From CAIOJG01 sp964477455 (GTDB taxonomy: Bacteria > Patescibacteriota > Patescibacteriia > Magasanikbacterales > GWA2-37-8), in NCBI GenBank assembly GCA_964477455.1, contig CAYZHG010000035.1:1-19697 (forward strand): DNA of 19,697 bases, given 5' to 3'. The translations under genes and the position numbers were made by a program. Shown here in pieces: positions 9,401 through 15,726 of the stretch. Position 1 is the stretch's first letter. Each line of letters starts with the position of its first letter. The notes beneath the pieces are model-generated. The model saw only the letters and a program-made list of their open reading frames with translations, ran no database searches and was not told the origin of the DNA.

Positions 9401-12400
9401 GTCTTACTGCTAGTGGACAATGGATTCAACCTGTAAATGGTTATAAATGGGAATATCAATGGGGTCCAAAAAATAGTCCGTTTGTTTCGATTGCCAATAC
9501 CACATCCACTGTTAATAGTATTGTTTCACTAAATAATAACGGTGAAGTGGATGTTCATGCGGCCGCCAATATTACTGAAAATAAATTAATGCCAACTAAA
9601 ATTGGCTTGGTAGGTACTGGCAAATCACACGTCATCGTATTTTTGTGTGAAAATCCATGGCCTCCAAAACAACTTCCACTTGCTTCTGGTCAAACAGCGA
9701 TGGTCTTCCCTTATGAAGATAAAATTAAAAACAACGACGGTTTTGATCTGACCAAAAATCTGTTTAACAATACTCCAACTCTTGCCGCCAATGTCGGTTC
9801 TGGATATTTTAATTTTAGTACTTATTATTGTGCGGACAATGGAAATGATGGCACCGAGGATGATTTACCATATTTGCGACCAGCCGTTCAGGCAGACGTC
9901 AATGCCTTTGGAGTTGGTATTACTACGAGTACTTTTGTTACTATTTCTACTTCCACTATCGGTCACTGTGCAAATAATGCGACCAAGGCCTGCACTACGG
10001 ATGCAAATTGTGAGTATCAAACCGTCAGTCTTGGACCAACCACTTTTGTAAAAAACAAATCTGGTATTTGTACCATTGTTGGCGCCAGCGGTAGCTTTAA
10101 TTATTATTTTGAATTAAATGGTGTTTTCACTGGTGGTATGAACGGAACCCCACTACTTTGTGATGCACCTGCAGACTGTTTTGCTTCTACAAATTTTGCA
10201 AATCAGGTTAATGCTAGTGGTAGCACTGGCGGTTGCAATAGTTTGTCTTGGCTAGTACCAACAACGATAAAATCTACATGTTTAGGCACTACCACCACAA
10301 CCAAAAAAGAAGTTGTCGCTCTATTGCCTGAATCACTCAAAGCGTTGAAAAGATTTATTCTTACAAACAACAAAAACAACGATGCTATCGGTATCCAAAT
10401 TCTTTCCAATCCAAAACATTTGTCTCCACGGGAATGGTTTACTGCTTCAAAGAATGTTGGTGGACAATCTTTTTCTGCCAATCTTCAAGATACAACAGTG
10501 GATGGTTACGATGCGGTCAGTGATGGAAATAATTTTTATGTTAGCGCTTTAAATTTTGATCAATCAGCAGTGCCAAGTAATGGAAATTTATACACAAATA
10601 TTTATTTATTCAGTATTAGTGAAAATTCATCACCAGAAACGAAAAAAGTTTTTGAAAGTTTAAAGAAAAATCTTAAATTTAATATCAATTTAACCAATTA
10701 TGGTTATTGTGGAAAGGATGTAAATAATCCAGGTATTGTTACTCAATGTAAATCTGACTTTGATTGTTCTAATGGAGAGGTTTGTTCTGCTCAAAAAGAT
10801 AAAATGAAAAGAAACTTTATTCGCCTACAAGACATGAGTAATATTCAAAAAGGTTTGTTGGATTTTAAGATGAGTAATGGTAATAATACTTTTCCATTGC
10901 TTGCGGCTGGAACTTATTTGTCTGGACAAACAATTAGTACTTGGCCGTCTTGGTCGTCGCTAGATGTGCCTGGTAGTGCCAAAACCCCTTCTGATCCAAT
11001 CAATAAATTGGGAATGGCTGGTACCTGTTCTTCTTCCACTGGCAAATTTTGTTTAAATGATGACATTTGCAAAACAAAAAATGCTACGGAAACCTGTATT
11101 TTACATACTCCAGAAACTGGTTGGAGTACCGCTGATAAACGTTTCAGTTTTGCTTGTAATGTCAATTCTTTGGCTTATCGCTATTTTGCAACTTCATCAA
11201 ATTATTCTGTTAAATTGCGCCTAGAGGACTCTGGTTTGGTAGTTGATAATCTGTCTAAATTAGTGGACGATTTTGGAATCGATAAAACGCGTTTCAATAT
11301 TTTGGATAATAATTTAAATGGTATTTGTAATCAACCAAATGAAATTGTTACAATGAATCAAGGAAAGTGTGGAGATGGTCAAGTAAATTTAAATAAAAGT
11401 GAAGAGTGTGATCCTCCTGGTAGTGTCGTTTGGAATCAAGAGAATTGTGGTGCGGGCGCTACATCTACTTCAACAATGACTGGTAAAATTTGTGCCAATG
11501 ATTGTAAATGGTCGCCTACAGGCACAACTACAAACTGCGGTATTTTGGCAAAATGTGGAAATGGTAAAGTGGAAGTCGGTGAATTTTGTGATGAAGGTTC
11601 ATTAAACAATCAATACAATCATTGTAATTCTACCTGCACGAAATTGACTTCGAGTTGTGGTGATGGAATATACGACAAGACTAACGAGTTTTGTGATATT
11701 AAATTAGATTATTATCCAAACTTATTTTATACTAATCCAAACATTCACGACGGTTGGTGTGTTGGTGGTATTGCCGGATCGCGTCCTTGTGGTATGCCAA
11801 ATGATTGTAGAATACTTCCTGAAAATCCGAGTATTCCGAACAGTCCTGCTTTAATTGGAACAACTGGAAAATGTGTACCGATTTCAATTGATGGTAATTT
11901 GTATGGCGCGCAATCGGACAAATCTTGTAATTCTGATTGTCAAAAAAGCGGTCCATATTGTGGAGATAATGTTGTTCAAGCGGAATTTGGTGAAGAGTGT
12001 GACGGTAGTGCGATATGTTCGATCGCTGGTCTTCCTGGATCTTCTGGAGTAGGAAAACAATTGTGTGGAAACGATTGTCGTTGGTCATATAATTCTTCAT
12101 TAACTTCACCAATTTTATATTTTAGTTTTGATGATGTGGTGAACAAACAAACTGGATGGAATCCGATTTCCAATAACGTTTTTGGAGGATTCAGTTATAT
12201 TCTGAATAAAGGATCAATCAAAAAATCTTCCGATCTTCTTTATAGCTCCGCATATTGCGTGGGTGAGCATATGAATAATGGGGAATGTCCTGCTCCAACT
12301 CCAACCTACGATGTCGCAAAATATAAAGATGCCATGTCTTTTAATGGTATTAAAAATTATTTTGTTGTTGATTACAATACTGGTCTAGACTTAAATGAAA

Positions 12401-14466
12401 TTACTTTCGCAACTTGGATTAATGTTGACCCAACTTCAAATGATGATTGGAATCCGATTTTAAATAAAAATTCACATAAGACTGGGGCAGGTGCAGATAA
12501 TAGAAATGACAATCACGATCGTGATTTTGCTTTCTATTTTGATTATGACAAAGCAACAGGAAAAATCGTCAAATTACATATGTATTCTTCGCATCATCAG
12601 GAGCCATATGTGACTGGCGGGCCAAATTATCCAATTTTTGGTATTAGCGACGTTGCTACCAATTTTTCAGCTGGTGAGTGGCATTTTATTGCTGTGACCG
12701 TCAACGCCGCAAGAGAAACTAGGTATTATCTTGATAATATCTTACTCAATGCAGGTGGACAACCAATTGTGAATGGCAGTACCACTTTAAAAGCAAATAA
12801 TACATTCCCAATTTGGATTGGACGTGGTGATGATACATATTTCAAAGGTGCAATGGACGAATTAAAACTTTTTGGTCGCGCACTTTCACCAGAAGAAATA
12901 ACTGATCTCTACAAAAATTCAAAAAATTTCTGTCAGTTAAATAATCTTGTTGGTGCTTCGTCAGCTTCTGCAACGGACGCTACGGCTTCGTGTGGAAATG
13001 GTAAAGTAGACGCAAATGAAGCATGTGATGCTGGTACAAAAAATGGTATTCCATGTGTTCCAGCATACAATAAAACATGCTCCTATTGTTTGGAGGGGTG
13101 CAAATCTACCAAAGTGGTAAATTCACTTGAATATTGTGGCGATGGAAAAATAAATGGAACTGAAACTTGTGATAGTTCTAGTGATTTGATTTTTTCTAAA
13201 TCGACCAGCACGTATGCTGTTTGTGAAGCATTGAACCCATTTAATACTTTCTTTCCAGATTACAATGGTTATAATGTTCCAAATTGTTCGGCTGAATATA
13301 ATCTTACTTTTAATAATAATAGTGAAAGCATTTTTAATGCTAATAAAAATAATTGTAGTGCACTTGCGACAAGTTTAATTAAAAAAATTGGCACGAAAAG
13401 TTGTTCAAATAACTGTACTTCTATCGTAGATAAATGTGTGGCGTGTGGTCTTCAAGCTGGCGGTGTAGAAGTGTCTGGTGCTGTGATAAATGTTTTACAG
13501 CCAAAATCAAACAATCCATTGTTGGCTGATGTTGCCGCAGGTGATCAAGGGACTATCAATTTGATGTATAACAAAAATGGTCAGTCTGCCAATTTGAATC
13601 AAGAGAGAGTAGCGTTCCATTACTATGATGAATCATTGACAAATAACGAATTTAGCTTAAAGGCTAATTCAGTAAATCCCGCTCTTCCCGATAATAATGC
13701 GGAAATAAACAGTGATCCAACTTGTTCCTCGTCTACTGAAAGAACCTATAAAATAGCGTTAAATAATGATTGGGCTAGCAATCACTTGATTGATTTTCCA
13801 GTTTCCAGTGCGGCGGCCGCAATTCTAAATCCAGAAAAATATAATCTGATATTGTCACCGGTAATAAATCAATCAGTTCAACCACAAAATATACGTGTGG
13901 TGGTGAGTTGGGTGGGAGATGGGATGTTTCATGGTGGTTTCCTTGTGCCGGGTGGATATTCTTACAATACTGGTGGAGTTAGTGGTAATACGGAAAAATT
14001 AGGTATTCCAAATGTAAGAGAAAATGGAATGCCTTCTGGTGAAATTGCAACTGGAACTTATTATTACAAAAATAGTCTCGCTCCGTCCGCATATGTTTGG
14101 AACCACGGTGATGCTAAATTAAATAATTCTAGTGTTGAATCGTTCACCATAAACAACTCTACTTATATGGCGACTTCCGCCTACGCATTCTATGTTCGTG
14201 CTCCAAGTGGTCAATTAAATGATTTGAAAAATTCTTCTAAATTAAAAGTTGAAATTTATACCCCTAAAACCGATACCAATATACGTTACTTTGACCGTCC
14301 AGTTGCCACTTATTATTTAAATGTAGCCATTCCATCCAGTAATCAGGATGCAGAATTCTGGCATGTTTTTAATGTAAATTCAGTTCAACCAAATGTCATT
14401 TCTACATTAGAAAACAGTATAAAATATATCGGTCGTATTAGTACCCAGGTTAAAATGAACTATTAA
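3457..14466 (+). CDS. Giant multidomain cysteine-rich surface protein with pilin-like N-terminus (3669 aa)
   Basis: Residues 1-32 are a signal peptide (LAQAQ near the cut). A helix pair at about 55-85 and 101-125 (AGYLWMTAAGDDE between) matches the preceding protein. In order: a cysteine cluster (136-163), Ig-like segments, a Cys-rich knot (394-448), four IPT/TIG-like modules (449-865), Big_5- and Ig-like modules, five DUF4215-type repeats (1453-1690), more Ig-like modules, a pseudopilin-like segment (2450-2597), four DUF4215 repeats (2638-2875), a LamG-like domain (2885-3154), two DUF4215 repeats (3179-3245) and a beta-rich end with WHVFNVN. No C-terminal anchor is present. The ATG at 3457 is chosen because it begins the signal peptide; the frame is open back to an ATG at 3400, but that would overlap the previous gene and bury the signal sequence. 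Likely a disulfide-rich secreted filament or adhesin; the role is inferred. Confidence 0.88.
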   Translation: MKFLNKKLFLFLIFSLFLITGFFVFNNLAQAQTSSLDLGLAPVAETGLSNTDIRTIVARIIKSALGLLGIVALCLVLYAGYLWMTAAGDDEKINTSKKILINATIGLVIILSAYSIVSFVMNKLVEATTGNSAASCQQQKDNGGSVCGGACPACTPTCPYGNCDGKFKIVEMPVGGKVCVQNVAPAIVFNLDVDIDSLKNRIVVINASTSVPVVGNWSLQLNHHHIAYFKPTAGACPMVDGGQDCFAASTTFKIQIKNGGTGIKSANGKDLNCLASSGGCADVTFASGEGADRNNPTISILSPTINDSNLKQGDVIGVQVSFKDDGGIQNLVLNADDILVDSQSLGGCQKTGTVTINWPTNNLTVGMHSLQAIGLDWAANSAEADSKANLKPAHCFNKSLDASLGEKFIDCGGVCGTCDGDKCTVDANCTSGFCLKNNPSDAEGVCVEKTYISSFSPSEAAVGDYVSIVGKNFGTIKGHVYFAKVNNPNISIATDWTEAQVVNCGAGFNNWSDNQIIVVVPNDAISGKIAVFNASATGANQFNVKYFDTTGTGFKKVPNFILSNISHPGICALNPNSGAVGTNVGIKGKNFGAYNPASSFVTFNDKTKTNIVGWGGELIESIVPSSLGNGLYSVKVATNNLSSNSLLFDVSGSNLDAPFISEISAPASTTIGDYLTISGKNFGNQIGAVWFKASGVANASSINGSFDFPSACKNSVWKDTQIVVKVPAGLALTNYTIQVFNSFNSLNSALDNTKIVKINTGNPSPGICKISPVSGSLPFSLGNAITVYGEYLDKVTKYYFWKTGGNSNNITNTLVGVNVVTTINGQSLTVFPSSTVANVGSIISGLTYAYQAADQKQSNGILFSTNDCVKSGCASSGDKCCMVGSQAGMCKPKGDLCQGEFKSSGFVWLFSTKTIVPPPKVVERCDAGTEAGNFLPSPSPSTMWNIVGKNDASNVCLTALVTVEFSSALVQASVNANTVIVKSCNSIGLDGVCVGASDVTLNNNSFVLNVANNSAGQNLQQYLSLKPQAGTAVVGKWDQNKLYQVILKTGITSIPNVKGEVMPLAVSKSCGNGTAYCFTFKTGVFENGKGDCVLKQVIITPNNFWSKYLESPMRYHTVGGDVYDVFYKGNGLSTQYCTMMDTTAYDWSWSVDNKNPGKIYAEINGVANKNFAQVNTKGNTVNVGVAKDSVNIVATATQSGISKVGTSPLTIDLSNPEIVDYWPNCLEACTTAAVGARFNITMSKKNVDAGSPTIKLVRCNDENCLSTSAPLVLASSFDAVSGNTILKIANYGVDAGLEPNALYQVSLSTSSVPNAKYSNDQLWSISDSSNLSNITNFSKPYNKTFTWRFRTKKEACKVDRVEILPKVFTASKLKDLAIFEAQPYAAPDACSKTGQKLNPWTLNWNWSSSVTDVADVYKPLFKTKGSSAFCTASCILKGSTVPSGVGSNAYPICGNGKVEAGEDCDVTTKSAGCGLDCRFVGNSNTTTCGNGIVENNLGEACDPKNPQTSVGCSNLCLKAGSSIQTSAKDVNASICGNGMVGSGEDCDLGVPANQNSPSSSMYCSEKCLHIGTRLSSKWCFEHDAAANPAFGEFDQKEYNFFCNQSYSQCGDGITSPDEDANCDLGGGKHNVFCNDRCLNISKDVVDLGCAVNKEGCDENAQHVGSSLLYTIPSLCGDGDVGTGEDADCESPKYLTNLWHGNLFDPWVLVIGKAGAIGKSVGGVVTAQETIITGTGTLDSKSSEGKGKYQVLCGYKTDADCKSAYGNNAKIGVGNDSCCYNKSKLTGVYPGNTSTVATNFETNVCINTFVEARFDSVIDQTTLPGNFIIARSMKSACTGGMEDVSSTISFLASVDSSLPWYKNVWKKIVVTIKSIFGNEVNANTWCAGADVGAAQVVADGSGGSKILFKLNSPLASSTDYVVILKKGIKNIQGVSIESQTDDKALAWRFKTNDKICEIVKVKVDPDQHYFSAPSSTIDLVATGLTASGQWIQPVNGYKWEYQWGPKNSPFVSIANTTSTVNSIVSLNNNGEVDVHAAANITENKLMPTKIGLVGTGKSHVIVFLCENPWPPKQLPLASGQTAMVFPYEDKIKNNDGFDLTKNLFNNTPTLAANVGSGYFNFSTYYCADNGNDGTEDDLPYLRPAVQADVNAFGVGITTSTFVTISTSTIGHCANNATKACTTDANCEYQTVSLGPTTFVKNKSGICTIVGASGSFNYYFELNGVFTGGMNGTPLLCDAPADCFASTNFANQVNASGSTGGCNSLSWLVPTTIKSTCLGTTTTTKKEVVALLPESLKALKRFILTNNKNNDAIGIQILSNPKHLSPREWFTASKNVGGQSFSANLQDTTVDGYDAVSDGNNFYVSALNFDQSAVPSNGNLYTNIYLFSISENSSPETKKVFESLKKNLKFNINLTNYGYCGKDVNNPGIVTQCKSDFDCSNGEVCSAQKDKMKRNFIRLQDMSNIQKGLLDFKMSNGNNTFPLLAAGTYLSGQTISTWPSWSSLDVPGSAKTPSDPINKLGMAGTCSSSTGKFCLNDDICKTKNATETCILHTPETGWSTADKRFSFACNVNSLAYRYFATSSNYSVKLRLEDSGLVVDNLSKLVDDFGIDKTRFNILDNNLNGICNQPNEIVTMNQGKCGDGQVNLNKSEECDPPGSVVWNQENCGAGATSTSTMTGKICANDCKWSPTGTTTNCGILAKCGNGKVEVGEFCDEGSLNNQYNHCNSTCTKLTSSCGDGIYDKTNEFCDIKLDYYPNLFYTNPNIHDGWCVGGIAGSRPCGMPNDCRILPENPSIPNSPALIGTTGKCVPISIDGNLYGAQSDKSCNSDCQKSGPYCGDNVVQAEFGEECDGSAICSIAGLPGSSGVGKQLCGNDCRWSYNSSLTSPILYFSFDDVVNKQTGWNPISNNVFGGFSYILNKGSIKKSSDLLYSSAYCVGEHMNNGECPAPTPTYDVAKYKDAMSFNGIKNYFVVDYNTGLDLNEITFATWINVDPTSNDDWNPILNKNSHKTGAGADNRNDNHDRDFAFYFDYDKATGKIVKLHMYSSHHQEPYVTGGPNYPIFGISDVATNFSAGEWHFIAVTVNAARETRYYLDNILLNAGGQPIVNGSTTLKANNTFPIWIGRGDDTYFKGAMDELKLFGRALSPEEITDLYKNSKNFCQLNNLVGASSASATDATASCGNGKVDANEACDAGTKNGIPCVPAYNKTCSYCLEGCKSTKVVNSLEYCGDGKINGTETCDSSSDLIFSKSTSTYAVCEALNPFNTFFPDYNGYNVPNCSAEYNLTFNNNSESIFNANKNNCSALATSLIKKIGTKSCSNNCTSIVDKCVACGLQAGGVEVSGAVINVLQPKSNNPLLADVAAGDQGTINLMYNKNGQSANLNQERVAFHYYDESLTNNEFSLKANSVNPALPDNNAEINSDPTCSSSTERTYKIALNNDWASNHLIDFPVSSAAAAILNPEKYNLILSPVINQSVQPQNIRVVVSWVGDGMFHGGFLVPGGYSYNTGGVSGNTEKLGIPNVRENGMPSGEIATGTYYYKNSLAPSAYVWNHGDAKLNNSSVESFTINNSTYMATSAYAFYVRAPSGQLNDLKNSSKLKVEIYTPKTDTNIRYFDRPVATYYLNVAIPSSNQDAEFWHVFNVNSVQPNVISTLENSIKYIGRISTQVKMNY
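4801..6050 (+). other. Array of four IPT/TIG-like Ig modules in the giant protein
   Basis: Protein residues about 449-865. Four starts share a prolyl or seryl turn, then G-x2-(V/I)-x-I-x-G-x-(N/Y): VGDYVSIVGKNFG, VGTNVGIKGKNFG, IGDYLTISGKNFG and the divergent LGNAITVYGEYLD. IPT/TIG folds are common in bacterial adhesins and receptors. The fourth is the least certain. Confidence 0.75.
7813..8540 (+). repeat. DUF4215-type cysteine repeats 1-5 of the giant protein
   Basis: CG(N/D)G units begin at 7813, 7918, 8059, 8281 and 8479, each with an acidic E-x-CD (or CE) partner 9-13 residues on, as in CGNGKVEAGEDCD. This is the Myxococcus cysteine-rich repeat family. The copies differ in DNA sequence, so this is an old protein-level repeat and not a recent DNA duplication. 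Confidence 0.85.
10804..11247 (+). other. Pseudopilin-head-like segment inside the giant protein
   Basis: Protein residues about 2450-2597. The order RLQDMSNIQKGLLDFK, then FPLL, WPSW, SDPINK and finally YRYFATSSNYSVKLRLE follows the layout of type II secretion GspG-like or type IV pilin heads (R-x2-D-x3-I-x3-L helix, YP, DP, Y-x-Y strand, C-terminal strand). The usual N-terminal hydrophobic helix is absent, and a Cys-rich insert lies between the DP and the strand. Resemblance by eye only. Confidence 0.5.
11368..12081 (+). repeat. DUF4215-type cysteine repeats 6-9 of the giant protein
   Basis: Units begin at 11368, 11554, 11656 and 11959: CGDGQVN, CGNGKVEVGEFCD, CGDGIYDKTNEFCD and CGDNVVQAEFGEECD. 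The first and last are followed by similar segments (C-A-N-D-C-K-W-S and C-G-N-D-C-R-W-S), suggesting that a longer block was duplicated. The last of these leads directly into the LamG-like domain. Confidence 0.82.
12106..12920 (+). other. LamG/concanavalin-like domain of the giant protein
   Basis: Residues about 2884-3154. The region opens with ILYFSFDD, then AMSFNGIKNYFVVD, EITFATWINVD, a EWHFIAVTVN strand, RYYLDNILLN and IWIGRG, and closes with GAMDELKLFGRALSPEEI. That run is the classic LamG_3 jelly-roll pattern. Such domains bind carbohydrate or protein ligands and often calcium; the ligand here is unknown. Confidence 0.85.
12991..13190 (+). repeat. DUF4215-type cysteine repeats 10-11 of the giant protein
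   Basis: CGNGKVDANEACD (from 12991) and CGDGKINGTETCD (from 13135) form the third cluster, just after the LamG-like domain. They bring the visible total to eleven. Confidence 0.82.
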
Positions 14467-14480
14467 GTGTCAGAGCCTTT

Positions 14481-14915
14481 ATGAATATCAAAAAATATAT
14501 TATAATTACAGTAATGGTGGCGATAGTGTTGATTGCACTGGGTAGTTCATATTTTATTTTTAGAAAAAAAGAGATAGGGCCGCCACAAAAAATAATTTCT
14601 CCAGTAGAGCAAGCGGCGATAAAAATGGAAGAGGAAAATAAATATGTTCAGCAGATGAAATCGCTGGATGTCGCGCTGGATAAAGCGAGAGAATTGGATG
14701 CGGATCTAGACGGTCTTACAAATACAGAAGAAAAAAAATTGGGTACTGACCAAAATAAAGTGGATACAGACAGCGACGGGTTAATTGATAGTTCGGAAAT
14801 AAATGTCTACCACACCAATCCGCTAAATGCCGATACAGATGGTGATGGTTTTAAAGATGGAGTTGAGGTTAGAAGTGAATACAATCCATTGGGTCCAGGA
14901 AAATTAATAAAATAA
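14481..14915 (+). CDS. Single-span membrane protein with three TSP3 calcium loops (144 aa)
   Basis: A short cytoplasmic start (MNIKK), one transmembrane helix at about 6-27, then a Lys/Glu-rich, helix-forming linker (about 41-72) lead to three Asp-rich loops. These are DADLDGLTNTEE (from 73), DTDSDGLIDSSE (95) and DTDGDGFKDGVE (118), at 22- and 23-residue spacing, ending with YNPLGPGKL. This is the bacterial thrombospondin type-3 repeat pattern, in which side chains of the DxDxDG loop bind calcium. The helix is probably a signal anchor placing the loops outside. The gene follows the giant by 14 nt, without a clear SD. It is the simplest of three adjacent related proteins. Binding partner unknown. 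Confidence 0.85.
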   Translation: MNIKKYIIITVMVAIVLIALGSSYFIFRKKEIGPPQKIISPVEQAAIKMEEENKYVQQMKSLDVALDKARELDADLDGLTNTEEKKLGTDQNKVDTDSDGLIDSSEINVYHTNPLNADTDGDGFKDGVEVRSEYNPLGPGKLIK

Positions 14916-14931
14916 TTTTTTATAAAAATAT

Positions 14932-15723
14932 ATGTTTGATGACCAAATCAGTAAATCTAATCCACCTTCAAATTTGCCAACCGAACCAGCCGATATGTTC
15001 GCTGGGGTTGAGAAAGACGAATCTTCTTTGGACGTTCCTCCAAAAACTCCAGACGCACTTGGGGCAGGTTTGTTAAAGAAAAAGGATTATTCCGCACCGT
15101 CTATTACGACTGCTCCAATGTCTGCACCTTCGCTTTATGAAGTGAAACAACCGATATTAGGAAAAATTTTAATGTTTGTCATTGTAGCTGTATTATTGGG
15201 AGCGATTGGATTTGGTGGTTGGTATGCTTATGATAAATTTATTAAAAATAATGTTGTCGACAACAATATTCCATCAACCGAAGAGCAGACACAGCCGGTT
15301 GTGGAAACACCTGAATTACCAGTTGTAGAAAAAGTTGTTCCTTTTGTTCCAACTTCGACTTTTACTCCTACATCCAGTGATGTTACAACCAAAATGAATA
15401 ATGATAAAATCCTTTTTGGTGAAGCTGTCGATAGTGATAAAGACGGCTTGGATGATGTGCGAGAAAGAGAATTGGGTACAGATCCATTCAATGCTGACAC
15501 CGATAAAGATGGTTTGAGTGATGGTGACGAAGTTATTATTTGGAAAACCAACCCTATCAATCCGGATACTGATAGTGACACGTATAAAGATGGAGAAGAG
15601 GTACGAAATGGCTACAATCCATTAGGTGCCGGTAAACTTTTTAATGTTCCAGCGGGAGCTAGTACATCTACACTTTCATCTACTTCATCCAAAACTACTG
15701 TCGACACAAAAAATAAAAAATAA
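14932..15723 (+). CDS. Bitopic membrane protein with TSP3 calcium loops (263 aa)
   Basis: Residues 1-76 are a Pro/Ser-rich, probably disordered cytoplasmic tail with the motif ADMFAGVEK (20-28). One transmembrane helix spans about 77-98. A Pro/Thr/Val-rich stalk (about 112-155) then carries three calcium-type loops at 167 (DSDKDGLDDVRE), 189 (DTDKDGLSDGDE) and 212 (DTDSDTYKDGEE), closing with GYNPLGAGKL and a Ser/Thr-rich tail. The third loop lacks the usual glycine. The 22/23 spacing equals that of the preceding protein, indicating common descent. It starts 16 nt after its neighbour and ends 3 nt before the next gene; no SD is visible. The long cytoplasmic part suggests a link between an inside partner and the surface, which is inference. 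Confidence 0.85.
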   Translation: MFDDQISKSNPPSNLPTEPADMFAGVEKDESSLDVPPKTPDALGAGLLKKKDYSAPSITTAPMSAPSLYEVKQPILGKILMFVIVAVLLGAIGFGGWYAYDKFIKNNVVDNNIPSTEEQTQPVVETPELPVVEKVVPFVPTSTFTPTSSDVTTKMNNDKILFGEAVDSDKDGLDDVRERELGTDPFNADTDKDGLSDGDEVIIWKTNPINPDTDSDTYKDGEEVRNGYNPLGAGKLFNVPAGASTSTLSSTSSKTTVDTKNKK

Positions 15724-15726
15724 ATT

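Noticed and set aside
7813..13190. CRISPR-like or recent tandem DNA repeats
   Set aside because: The repeats are conserved only at protein level, with irregular spacing and diverged DNA; no direct repeat with uniform spacers exists.
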